Shown here: piece after piece, positions 34,171-45,334 of the stretch | How positions within the stretch are numbered: position 1 is the first letter of the stretch | How the letters are laid out: every line of letters begins with the position of its first letter | NCBI GenBank assembly: GCA_025738555.1 | Contig: JAOVFP010000004.1 | Coordinates: forward strand, 744,001 to 808,000 | Direction: 5' to 3' | Length of the DNA: 64,000 bases | Origin: Cyathus striatus | Taxonomy: Eukaryota; Basidiomycota; Agaricomycetes; Agaricales; Nidulariaceae | The notes under the pieces: generated by a model | What the model saw: only the letters and a program-made list of their open reading frames with translations | What the model was told of the DNA's origin: nothing | The model's database searches: none | Program-made: the position numbers and the translations under genes

Positions 34171-35921
34171 CCCCAGTCAAAAGTCGCGCAGGTCTGCTCC
34201 GGGCAGATCTGACTTATCCGGAGAAATCCGACCCTATCCGACCCCAGCAGCATCAACTGATTTCACACGGACCAGTCAACGCCATTTTTGTCTTTATCTA
34301 ATCTATTCAACTCTCCGCATTGCATTTTACTTGCGCTTAGATATACACTCGACTCACATTCTTCCTAGTTATGTGAACACATTGTAAACATGTCTAAGTT
34401 GCTCGACGTTCAGAGGGTCTGTGCGTTGCTTTGGTGCACTTATATGAAGCCAACAACGTCCGGACCCTTCTTGCTTCTGTACCACCACCATCCCCTCCCT
34501 TCCCGTCCCCACTCTCCTCTGCCACTCTCCCCCTCCCTCCTCTCCTTTATCTCCTCTCTCTCCTCTCTCTCCCCTCTCCCCTCTTCCCATCCCTCCTCTC
34601 TATTCTCTTCCCTCTCCACTCGCCTAGGCTCTACCCAACGCTGCACAATGCAGAACGCAATATCAAAGCTGCCGAACATTTCCTCACTTCTGAAGGTGAT
34701 GAATGCGCAACCGACAAAATCTTCATCCCGCTCCTCAACCGCGAACTCAAGAAGGTAACATCGTTCTATGAACATCCAGCACAGGAGCTAGCGGGTGGGA
34801 TCCTGAGAGGAGCCGTGTTGGCGAGGGAGTGTGAAGCGCTTCTTGGACGAGGAGGAACATAGAAGTGGCCATGTCCCCTAGCGCCGCCGCAAGTGGGTAT
34901 TCCTCCATGTCCTCTCGTTATGTTATGGCACTGACCGGTGGTAACCATGCTTTTTATCAGGTTTACGAACTCGAAGAGACATGTGGGGGTCCCTACCGAA
35001 TCTAACAGACCTCTACGCGAAGTGCATCATGTGCTCTAATAATTACGCTCACACCAGCACGAAAGTGTCGCCTGGTCTGGGAAAGGATATAATCTGGCGC
35101 ACAATGATTGTGCACGTTTGCGCGCGTGGTGGGGTGCTCATGGTGGAGAAGGGTAAGGGCGCAGGGTGGAATGTGGAAGGTGTGAAGTGGGTACGTATAC
35201 GCTTGCGAACGGCATTTTTTAGTTTGGGCTGGCAGTGCTTTTGGGTTTGGGGCTGTTGCTTGGTGGAGTGATTAGGAAGGATGGGGGAGGAAGGGAAGTG
35301 TTTTGTACACTTATGAGGTCTGTTTTCCTTTTCTTCGAGGCGGTTTGGATAGGAGGCTGATTGTTGGATAGGCCATTTTTGCTGGACCAGTTGTCACGTT
35401 TACTCAATTGGATTTGTAGGCGACTCGATACAATCAATTGATTGCCCGTCTCGATTTTCAATTCCAAGAATTCTTGTTCCCTCCAAGCGGACATTACGAC
35501 CCACGCTAACTTGCTGGTCAGTGATGGTCGCTATAATTTGCTACTAGCGTTGACATAAGTTTACACAGGATTCCATATGAATTATGGCGGATAGCACAGA
35601 TTGGAAGGACTTGGAGAAGTAGAGGAAGTGGGTGGGTGGAAGGAGGGAGTGGCGGGTTGAAGGGAGCAGGTGGAGGGAGGAATTGGAGGGAGCAGGTGGA
35701 GGAGGAAGCCGAGGGAGATCTGTACATTTCTGTAAATGTCGGATCGTAGTACTGAATATATTTCCTTTTGCTCTCAAATTTCTCTGTTGGAACCTGACCA
35801 GCCCTGTTTTCAATCCGGAAAAGAGGACAAAAACAGGAAAAATCCGAAAATTGCAGAATGTCGGATGTGGCTGTAATTTCCGGAGGTCGCCGGACCTTAC
35901 CTGCGCGACTTTTGACTGGGG
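34171..35921. mobile_element. TIR DNA element (1.75 kb) with 5-bp target duplication and captured gene fragment
   Basis: The left end starts CCCCAGTCAAAAGTCGCG (34171) and the right end is its inverted copy ending at 35921; 28 of the first 32 bp match. GTCAT lies directly outside both ends (34166-34170 and 35922-35926). TCCGG-type motifs cluster just inside both ends. The interior has a long CT-rich tract (34470-34630), a GA-rich tract (about 35600-35710) and an SPX-like gene fragment, but no transposase. Confidence 0.65.
34390..34862 (+). pseudogene. SPX-domain-like gene fragment
   Basis: From 34640 to 34862 one frame reads NIKAAEHF...DKIFIPLLNRELKKVTSFYE, close in pattern to the part of SPX domains with a FxPLLDxELKKIxxFY helix (phosphate-sensing domains of phosphate transporters and VTC proteins). 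A polypyrimidine tract ending CGCCTAG (34628) looks like an intron end, with a possible exon before it (34390-34450). The frame stops at 34860-34862 and the rest of an SPX protein is absent. It lies inside the TIR element, so I read it as a captured relic. The identification rests on one helix pattern only. Confidence 0.4.
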
Positions 35922-35926
35922 GTCAT

Positions 35927-36820
35927 CGGCAATGCAGTGGGATGGAACGCAAAGCGAAGGAGGAGAGTGCTCGATGAGGAGCGGGGCGGAGGGAGGAAGG
36001 GAAGGGAGGGGTGGTGAAAGAGCAGAGGCAAGAGACATCCCGCCGTCCCGGAGCGGGCATTTATCTGGCAACGCAAGAGCGGACAAATAGCCCCCAAAAG
36101 GGTATTATGTATGGTCCGTGCGGAGTGATACCGGTTACAACCGCTAACGGCAAACGGGCTGCATCTGGATCACATTTTAAAATGAGTTTCACCCTGATTA
36201 GAAGGCCTCTTGCAATACAACTATAATGAGAAATTGTTATACATATGAATGGCATTACAAAGAAACTATTGTACCTACATTTTATTGGTACACAAGTATT
36301 TTAAATTTAACGCCTTGCAATGACATTGCATGACTAATACAAGAATTTCGACACTTTCCGTGACCTAGAATCCAATGTACCCCGCAGGCTTCTTTTCTGA
36401 TAACTTGAAAGTTGAAACCTGCCACATTCGTATCAGTTCTTTACACTCGTTATTGCTGGTGTCAAGTTGTGAGACTTGTTCGCACGTTCCCGTAAGTAGC
36501 CTTCACTCAGCGGTGTATTGCACTCCGCGTGCGTCCTTTGTCCCAGCATCCACCCCTTGACATAATTCAGCGATCGAGTCTATGAATGCATTTTGGAATT
36601 TCAATATGACACTCGTTTTCTTTTTTAGTTACACTTGTAACATTGGATCCGGAGGGTTATTCGCAGTGTTTGCTGTAGGATTACCTTCTACATTAGTGAG
36701 AGGTAACGATGTCAAGTCGTCTGTCAGCTGGTCGTCTTCTTCAATATGTGTATGCAGTGCCAATGTGTCATTTACTAATAAATACTAATAATTACCATCG
36801 ACAATACCATACATTTGTTA
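35927..36820. other. Intergenic region
   Basis: No gene is supported. Small frames without motifs only. Confidence 0.4.
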
Positions 36821-37338
36821 CTAAATAGCACTACAAATGAATGACGAAGCTTTATCATTGAAGTCAGTTACTCCAGTAGCACTAGGGACACGAAAGAAAT
36901 CCCATGTTCCACTACTCAAAACAACATAATCGTCCTTAGTAGCGCCTTTACAACCGGTAGTACTATTCATACGTTGTCGATCACAATTACAATAGCAGAG
37001 AAGATAAAAGACGTACCCGTAGAATACGCATACGAACCCATTTGGAATCTCCGCATTGCTCACTTGTTTATCGAGGAACGTCAGTCCGCCGGTGAAATCT
37101 ACACACTGTTCGGTAACGATAGGGGTTGCAACGCATCCATTCGGTGGGTTGATACTTCCAGTGCAGACTTCAGCATTTGGAGTCGACTGAAATATGGCGC
37201 TATAAGTAAGGAATAAAAACTAAATTCATCAATAATAAAGAGTACCTCGATGGAACGAGGGTCAGCACCAGACAAAGTAGCTGCACTTGCAGAAGAAGCA
37301 AGAGCAATAGCTAACAGAATATTTTTGCAGCAGAACAT
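36821..37338 (-). CDS. Small secreted cysteine-rich protein, beta-gamma-crystallin-like
   Basis: Three exons on the minus strand (37338-37246, 37186-37017, 36962-36821), with introns of 59 and 54 nt, all phases consistent, give 134 residues. Residues 1-19 are a signal peptide (hydrophobic core ILLAIALASS, then ASA/A). The mature part has six cysteines (VCTG, NGC, EQC, FVC, GC and FIC contexts), enough for three disulfides, and ends NDKASSFICSAI. NDKASS fits the (N/D)(N/D)xx(S/T)S calcium motif of beta-gamma-crystallins, and FTGGLTFLDK plus GTWDFFRVP fit such a fold. Size, secretion and cysteine content match fungal small secreted proteins, some of which act at the host interface. No function is proven. 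Confidence 0.75.
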
Positions 37339-37407
37339 TGGGGCTAGTAGTTGAGTCTCTTCAGAAATGAAGAGGTAAAATTGTGTTGGTGCTGATTACC
37401 GGCTGTA

Positions 37408-37417
37408 TAATTTATAG
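37408..37417 (-). promoter_or_regulatory. Probable TATA box of the small secreted protein gene
   Basis: On the minus strand TATAAATTAT lies about 70-80 bp before the ATG at 37338, a normal spacing for fungal genes. Confidence 0.5.
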
Positions 37418-38030
37418 TCTTTCTGTTTTAACTTCCAATAAAGATGGAAGGGTTGAATGGGACTAAAATATGGATAGTCGACACCTTCTCTGTCAAATAC
37501 TTCTTCTAGTATCATAAACAACCGCCTACAAATACTTAAACTCGAACTTCCTCTCTCGCTAGTCTATGATTCTCTAATGGACATTTTGTTCATTGGGACG
37601 TTGTGTACCAATTCCTTCTTAGTGTTCGGTTAGATAAATAAGAGATTGGCGCTCATTATGAGTTACAAATAATGAGCACGACTCGTGCACCCCTTCTTCA
37701 TCCATTAAGTACTCTGGCCTAAGATCTGTTCATCGAAATCCAGCACCCTTATGTAATCATGTTATGTAAGCGTCACGAGCGGCCAAATGTTAGGATCAGA
37801 AAAAAGACATTTTGTCAGAAAAACTAATAAAATTTGTTCTGGAATGTTCTAATGACTAGAGCCATCGCTTCCTCAAGTTTTTGGCATGCTTCAAAATATC
37901 ACCTCGCTTAACTTACATTTTCCGTATTCTCCCTACCGCGGATGTCGGAGACACAATTAGCTGCCAAGACCCTAGAACACTCTTTGCAAAAAGCATTGCA
38001 TGCTATCTTCATGGCGCCATATCTCGTGTA
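37418..38030. other. Intergenic region
   Basis: Upstream DNA of the secreted-protein gene and unassigned sequence. No supported gene. Confidence 0.35.
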
Positions 38031-38032
38031 AG

Positions 38033-41000
38033 GGTGAGAGGCGTGTTAAGGCCTAAACAAAGAAGTTAAAATACGAGTTGTCGAACATCCATTCTACCGA
38101 GGGGTCCTAAGGTGTGCGAGAGGGTGATCAGTAAAAGTGCTGGGCGGGTGGAGATGCAATAGGGGAGAAAAACTTCGAAACGATGTTTTGAAGCGAAAAC
38201 TTGATGGATTTTTGAGAACGAAACGGTAAAACGATAGTCGAGAACACAGATAACAACCTAAATACAACGACGGAGACTAAAAACTCAACTAAGAGTGGGG
38301 AAATTTTCTCTGAGTTGGGAGGGGTAGATATATGTATGGCGGTCAAAGTGCACATTTAATAAGATGCGCAAACACTTTTTGATGGGGCGCAAACATTTCG
38401 CGCGTTGTTCTGCGCACACACTTTTGGTCCCAGCGCAAACATTTTTAGTCCCAGCACAAACATTTCTATATCGCACACACATTTTCTGCACCACACATTT
38501 TTAGCAAACATTTTGAAGTCAACAGAAACATTTCAACAGCACTGAATATATTTTGAGTCTCATGTAAAGTTATTAACGAAATAGGGATTCATAAATATAT
38601 TATTATTAGTGTATTAGTGTGGTACAAAAGAAAAGTTACACGAAGATATAGTAGACAGATAATGTACATGAACAGGAGAAAGGGGGAAGGACGGGAGTGA
38701 GATGGCGTGGAATTTGACGAGGACCAGCTTGTGGGGAAGACACTAATTTAGCGGAGAAAAGGAAGAACATGCCATAAACTATACTGCAACCAGTTGAACC
38801 ATCTCACGCGCTAGTTCTACTCATACTAGCCTCAACACTCAGAACCTTAGTACCCCACACCTTTCACAATGGAGTCCACAAGACATGTAATCTTCGGATG
38901 CCAGCAGTGTTCCTTGTGTTCTACAGCGAAGAACCACATGGGGTATCATGTAGCGCAAGGGCGAGGCGGTTGTTCGGTTGTTCAACTGCGATGGGGGCGG
39001 CTGATGCTTTATGAGTGACACTTAGTACAGAGCCACAGTGTTCCTTTCGTAGACTGCCACGTGCTCGCAAGCACCCAATGCTAGACAGTGGCCTGGCTGA
39101 CGATGTACACCTTGTCAACTGTATGATCCTTCTCAAAATGGGGGGATTACGACCATAACAGCCAGAATGGCCTAATGAATTAGCAGGTTAGCTAAATGTG
39201 CAGGTTTCGGCGTTGTGGCTAACACTCACCTGCTGTGTTCTCCTGAAGTTCAGTGCCTGAGGGTGCACCTTTCTCCATGTCACTCAGTCGAACTTGAAGC
39301 ACACTAGGTCACTGTGCGGTGAATTGGGATGGGGAGCTTCTAGAGTGGTTCCAAGGAGTAGAAAGAGACAGAAACTGCCAGAGTCAGTGAAATGGAAGGA
39401 AGGCGTCAAGAAAGCATGGTAATTACGCAGCATCGAACTACTCAGAGTCAGAATGTGTTGGCAAACTCAGAGGCTACTGCCAAATATTTTCAAACAATAC
39501 CAATTAACGCGCGACACAACAATGCGTTCATGAATACTCAGAGCACATGAAGGCAGTTTGTTGATATCCCATGCTAGTAAGTTCACATGATCAACTGATG
39601 ACACACTGACAGTGATGGCGACATACTACGTGTGTGTCTCTTCTACTTACTTCCACCCGGCTCGCCATCCTTACAGCTTAACTTTCTCTCCTGGCTAACT
39701 TCTGCTCCTATGTTTAAAATGGTTATAGGTGGTCAATTCGAGATATTGTTATTAGAGCGATGTTATGAAGGTGGTTGACCAAGTGGTGTACACCATAACA
39801 TATAAAGTATGTATCTTCATCAACTGATTATGCTGCAACTTGTCATTTATATATATCAATAGTATCAGTCAGTGAGCTTTGGTCTCCGGGTGTTTTATTA
39901 GGCTGTGGGTCTATGGTGTGTAACAAGTGAGTCATTCTTTTTTGTCATAAACAGCATCTCTGCCCGCCATCAAATTTGCAGCCTCGAACATCCCATCGTC
40001 GTCTTTCTGTGGCCAGCTCCAACCACCTGAGTACATCATACCACGTCACCACCTATCTACCTCTCTGCCCCCTTGTACCCTGCCTCGAATGTAGACATGC
40101 ATAGACACATAGCACCCCTCTATGTCTTCGATTACCTTGGTGAACGTGTTCTCAAAGTCAACTCCTTGCCAGTTGGTGGAGAGGACACGTGCAGATATGC
40201 TAGATGCTGATATTCTGCACTATCAGCAATGGTCGGAGTATTTCTGCACGAGAGGTCTGGGTGATTGTGGACTGTTTTCAGAAGGGGGTGCTTAAGCTGC
40301 CAATAGGAACTTTACACATGCAATCAAGGAAGCTCGAGAAGCAAGAAGACATAGGTGATGCTGAGTGACTGCGATCGGGAGCGGCATGATGCAGATGCTC
40401 CTATCAGGGGAAAGCATAAGAGGGAAAAGATGAATGGATTTTAGGTTCCGTCAAGTGGGACTGTTGCGCTGAACGATGAAGACAAGCCTTGGACCCCATC
40501 GAACCGCAATTGTACTTCCTCTGCATAGCAGCTTATTAAGAGTGCTGGAAGCATGTTCACTTATTTACAAGCTGCGGAGCTGACACTCTTGCCCTATGCA
40601 CCATCTGTCCGCTAGATTATTGCTCAACTTAAGTACTTTCTCTTTTGTAATACTTAAATTAATCTACTATATAAATCATTATCTCGTTAATAACTTACAC
40701 TGGACTCAAAATTGATTCGATACCATTGAAATGTTTGCATTGACTTCAAGAATCTCGTTACAGAAATGTGTGTGATACAAGAAAGTGTGCACTACAGAAA
40801 AATGATTGCACTACTGAAAGTGTTTGTGCTGGGACCAAAAGTGTGTGCACAGAACAATGCACAAAATGTTTGCGCCCCATCAAAAAGTGTTTGCACACCT
40901 TATTAAATGTGCACTTTGACCACCATATATATGGATTATATAGAAATTAGAATAAAGATTTTACTTAATGAGGAATAGTTAGAAGAACAGAAATTAAATG

Positions 41001-41416
41001 TCTTATGATCGAAGATTTGTGTAGAATATATGGCATAGTATAAAACAAAGGGGTAGGAATGAATAGAGAGAAAATTTTGGAGAACGAAAATTTGAGGAGG
41101 GAGACTAGGGGCGATGACATGGCCACTGGTTAGGTGAACTGCAGTATTTAGTGGCTCTTGGTAGCGCGCAATACCGACGATCTTGAGTTCTCAGTGCGTA
41201 ATAGCGGTGTTCTGAGGGGAATTGGGACATTAGCATTGGGGGGAAAGTGCAGGAGGGGACAGGTGAGAGGGGTAGTAGAGTAAATGAGGACAGGGCATTG
41301 CTGCGCATGTGGCTAGATTTGATATCATTACCGCCCACGATACTAGTCACATGATCTGAGTAAACACAGCTCGTAAAATGGTAAGTTTTGTAGTGCAGGC
41401 GAAACGCCTGCTCCAC
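38033..41416 (+). repeat. Hairpin-tailed repeat family 'Q', copy b, split by a nested element
   Basis: The head is at 38033-38130 (GGCCTAAACAAAGAAG, GGGGTCCTAAGGTGTG). The body continues to 38338, is interrupted by the 2.6-kb element, and resumes at 40925. A CACATGA motif lies at about 41348, and the tail hairpin GTAGTGCAGGC-gaaac-GCCTGCTCCAC is at 41390-41416. Without the insert the copy would be about 800 bp, like copies c and d. Confidence 0.6.
38339..40924. mobile_element. TIR DNA element (2.6 kb) with arms built of ~22-bp subterminal repeats; hAT-like target duplication
   Basis: About 200 bp at each end are inverted copies (outer tips GGCGGTCAAAGTGCAC and GGTGGTCAAAGTGCAC). Each arm contains seven or eight variants of GCRCAAACATTTTT spaced about 20 bp apart, typical of transposase-binding arrays. 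It is flanked by ATATGTAT (38331-38338) and ATATATAT (40925-40932), an 8-bp duplication with one mismatch, pointing to hAT. No transposase frame lies inside; a segment at about 39860-39960 looks like older repeat debris. Confidence 0.6.
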
Positions 41417-41814
41417 ACTCGAAAACTTGGAAATCACAAGTATCTGCAATATACCACAGATCACTATTGAATCATTTATAATGATACCATACGTAACTCT
41501 CAACAGTAGGGGAATTCAAATATGACTATTTTGTAGCATTACTACATGTTGCTACAGAACAGTCGCTACAACCTTGCCAAAAAACGTGATCAGAAATTCA
41601 AACGGAGAGTTCTAATGTAAATGTTCCCTATGTTTTACTCTTTTCCACTTTGAAATCTCGTGAAAAATTTGGAGGTTGGGTAGATATTAATATATTCAAA
41701 CATTCAATCTAATAAATTATTCCCGCTACCTTTTAAGGTAGTAGGGTTATGTAGGGCGATGAAAACTCATTTTGTGCAGAGCGAACACCTCCCATCAACC
41801 GGAGTTTAAATACA
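41417..41814. other. Spacer
   Basis: Short AT-rich stretch between two repeats. Nothing recognised. Confidence 0.3.
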
Positions 41815-42715
41815 TGTGGTTGCCAAAAATAATGGCAACCAACACAATTCCCACACATAATGAGAATGGCTTCTTATATTGTCCGGGTTGTAGCACATTA
41901 CACACAGCTCGGGATACCTCAAAAGTTTGATTATATATTTTAAATAGTGTGAAATATGTGTATATAAAGTTTTGGCTAAATTTGATATCTCGGTGGCATA
42001 TTATAAGCTATTTTTCTATGAAGACGCATTTTCTTAAGGGAAATGATTCATTGATCAGCAGAGCACTTTGAGAACTATGGAATTGTTCAAAATTTCTCTG
42101 AGACATAACTTGTATGCCATATAATATAATATCCAGATGATTTAACAATTGCTTCATTATTGTACTGAAAACAAGAGTAATAAGTTTGATCACACATAAT
42201 TGATATATGTGTTTCATCTCCTACCAGTAAATATCATACTGTGTGTGCAGTACTATTCTGAAGCATGAATTCTACATATACTGAGGAATTTATGCAGTGC
42301 TACATTAGTTTATATAGCAATTAAATATGCGATTTCTCAGGTCTGACAAGTAAGAAGACTCACATAAATATCATTATATCTCAGTATACAATCACTTGTA
42401 TCTTTTAGTATTTAAATAGCTTATACTACATATATAGTACATCATATGTCCAGGGTATCATGTAGAAATATCATGAATAACAATTCCTGTAGGCTAATTT
42501 GTAGATTGTATGAGACAAATATAGTTGGTGAATTAGATTGTGTATATTACGCCATTAAATAAGTCCATTATGTTATAAAGTTATGTTCCAGTAGTACACA
42601 TTATGGAAAGTATATATGCAAAATTTCAAGGTGGTCTGCAGAGAGTGTAGTGTGCTACATTCTAATTAATGCAGGAATGCCTCGCATTTTGGCGAGAATA
42701 ATGCATGATTGCCAT
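41815..42715. mobile_element. Diverged relative of the TA-flanked TIR element at 1471-2414
   Basis: The ends are inverted and share motifs with the first copy: GCCAAAAATAATGGCAACCA at the left, GATTGCCATCACTTCTGG at the right, and subterminal GTAGCACATTACACA matching TAGAGCATCACACTC. Internal similarity includes TTTCTCAGGTCTGACAAGTA, compared with CTCAGACCTGATAAGTA in the first copy. No coding potential. The boundaries are approximate. Confidence 0.45.
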
Positions 42716-43884
42716 CACTTCTGGAAATTATGTGTAAGCTTGAAATATCGGTCATTCCCATATCCCAACTGACTGGAATTTCTGGGATCATGAAGAATAA
42801 ATTTATGTGATCTTTTCATGGGAGTTAGTTTTAATGGGATGTCCCATTCAATAAACTTTCACTGATACACCCACTTGTGCACTTTCAATAGGTCGAACTA
42901 CATACTTATCTAAATGATATATTATACATTTATTGGAGAGAATGTCAGGTTGAGTCAGGTAGCGGGCCTTGCCGCTAGTCGGCCTTATTGATTTATATAT
43001 TTTCGTAAGGTGAAAGGAAGTGGTTCTTGTAAGTACGATCCAAATATTATGAACTCCGAACTGATTGCCACTTGTTCTTCTTGGCAACGATACAGAAATC
43101 ACTGTAGCGTATCGTGTAACTTCAATTTTGAATTCCCCTAGTGTGATTTTCAGATCAGACTTGCAATTACCATCCCTGGCATCCCACTAACAATTTTGAT
43201 CATCGTCATCGCCTCAGCAATGATCAGATTTGGGGTTTTAGGGAGGAAATTCTGCTATCAGGTTCTGGAGCTGTACACCGCGCCGATCACCGTCATATAC
43301 TCTTCTTAATGTTAAGCGCCCACAATAATAATAGTCCACGTATGTCTAACAGCAAGTGTATATATATTGGACTTAGTTGTACAGACATAGGAGGCTAGTC
43401 TCTTTTTTCACTCAGTTTGAGGCGATTAGTTCTAAAAAGGATTTCTCACTGCAACCGCAAACGGATGGAAAACCGAGACTAATAAAAGGCTCCTGAAGCC
43501 AATTGGACTGAATAGCAAATTCTATACTGATGATCAGAACGAGACCTTGTGCTGTTGAACGCTCAATGCACACCTGATGACGGCGGCATTGTCTTAGCGC
43601 ATTCTTATTATAGATGACATAGTATTACCGTTATCTGGGACTGAAGAACTTATTCCCAACCGACTATGCTGTGCAAGGTTGCAACTTTCCACGTGGGCTG
43701 GGAATTCGATGCACAAACTGGCACTGCAAAGTGCTGGTATGTCAAATTAGTATTATCAATGATTAGTATGTAGAGATACATATATATATGGCCAATTCTC
43801 GTATAAAGACGGAATATACAGGGAACAGTTCTACCCCTTCTACACGCCCCCCCTTCTACACATTTCTCATCCTCAGCATACATT
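42716..43884. other. Spacer and left edge of the duplicated segment, copy 2
   Basis: From about 43290 (CATATACTCTTCTTAATGTTAAGCG) the sequence resembles 29625 onward. No gene before 43885. Confidence 0.45.
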
Positions 43885-44813
43885 ATGCAAAATAGGACTG
43901 TAGGGCCAGAATATTCAGGCATTCAATATTTTGGATCATCGTGGACCGCTGGCACTGAAAAATGTTCTTATTTAAATTGTAGTCCTGGGGAATATCTATC
44001 TTTTCAGTTCACAGGTGAAGTCTATATTTATTGTCTGTCATCCAACTACCAAATTGGCGGTGGTCAACAGGAACTGGAATATACTATCTCTCTGGCTTTC
44101 TATTGGAAAGCGCGCTTGTACAATTCACCTTAGATAACGAAGACCTTGTGGTTAATCTTCCACGCAGTTTATCGTCCGACGGGTCATCACTGTGCTCCCA
44201 GAATATCATGTTTCATCGAGCAGGCATGAACAATGGTCATCATACCATAATAGCAACACTTCAGGGTGGCAGTTATGCTAATATGTATGAAAGTTGCCTA
44301 TCATTCACAGGATTTATGTAGGTTGATGAGGATTCCGCAGTCACTGTTGATAAACTGAAGTCTTTTCCCGGTTAAAGCGTAACAACAAATGAGAATATTG
44401 GGGATATTTCCGCATCAATGACTGAATCTCCCACAGTGAAAATCACAAGTACCACCGATAATATTATACCATCCTATACTTATTCGCCCCCAGCGACACC
44501 TCCCCTGTCCAACACTGAGGCTAATGATTCTTCAGACGGATTATCCATTGGAACGAAAACTGGCATCGCATCTGCTGTTATTAGCGTGTTTCTTATCATT
44601 TTAATTTACTTCCGGCGCCGATGGCCCATATTGACATGCACAACGGGCCAGTCATTTCCTAGACTAAATATAAATCTTATTGGTGGCAGTGTTAATCGTC
44701 CAGGAAGAGACCAAATTACTGCACGTACTGACACACACAACAATATCCAAGATGCAAATAATCGTCAAATTTCTTTTACTGCAGACTCAAACAACGTTAA
44801 TTATGGTACTTAA
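43885..44813 (+). CDS. Single-pass membrane protein with FTFTG-type extracellular domain (paralogue 2)
   Basis: Exons 43885-44014, 44071-44317 and 44378-44813 (introns 56 and 60 nt at the same positions and phases as in paralogue 1) give 270 residues. It shares the MQNRT start, KCSYLNCSPGEYLSFQFTGT (about residues 30-49), CLSFTGFI before the second intron, then VTTNENIGDISAS compared with VTTDDNIGDVSAS. A Pro/Ser/Thr-rich stalk precedes one hydrophobic span TGIASAVISVFLIILIYF (about residues 186-203), followed by RRR as a stop-transfer signal and a ~65-residue polar tail containing GGSVNRPGRDQI, which matches GNSTVNHVGRNQI in paralogue 1. Conserved ectodomain, intron phases and tail motif suggest selection on both copies. 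Ligand unknown. Confidence 0.8.
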
Positions 44814-45334
44814 AATTATCGAGATGACCACGAGTGTTAATGTAGTGTATTATTATTGTATTATGATAAATTTTGATTTCTGATTTCTAAGCAGAGTCTA
44901 AGCCTTACAGTAACATATGTTTGTTAAACTTTGAAGCCGGGCTTTCAGAAACGGTGTAAAATATTAACGAATTCATTATGAACCACATATATTCCACGCC
45001 AACACACCACAATGAAGTGCATATCATGCGCTTAGCTTAAATGACCAATAATTAATGATTCTGAAGTACCACACGACGCAGATAAGCTATTACGATTAAA
45101 ATGAACACTCAAGTACTCAATTACTCACAATCCCGATATTAGGGGCAAAATTAAAGTTGGTTCGTCACGGAATGTAAGTGTACTTACTGGAAGGCACGAG
45201 TGACGATCGTTTTTCCTATGCGATAGACGCTTTGGCGCTTTGTGTCCCGCAACTGATCAGGCCAGGAGTCGGGATTCGGCTTGGCGTGAGTAACAGTTAC
45301 TTAGCGTGCGAACAAATAAAACAGACTCCGAAAC
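44814..45334 (+). repeat. Duplicated segment, copy 2 (right edge)
   Basis: 45012-45243 matches 32896-33123. The F-box-like gene present between the membrane gene and this block in copy 1 is missing here, so it was either inserted there or lost here. The interval ends at the CGAAAC target duplication of the next element. Confidence 0.65.

Noticed and set aside
34440..34775. Minus-strand 111-codon frame rich in Glu/Arg/Gly
   Set aside because: It is the complement of the CT-rich tract inside the TIR element and is low complexity only.
38285..38494. Minus-strand frame encoding a repeated NVCAGTK-type cysteine-rich peptide (and its plus-strand twin at 40768-40950)
   Set aside because: It is a by-product of the ~22-bp subterminal repeats in the inverted arms of the element at 38339-40924. 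There is no signal peptide or gene structure.
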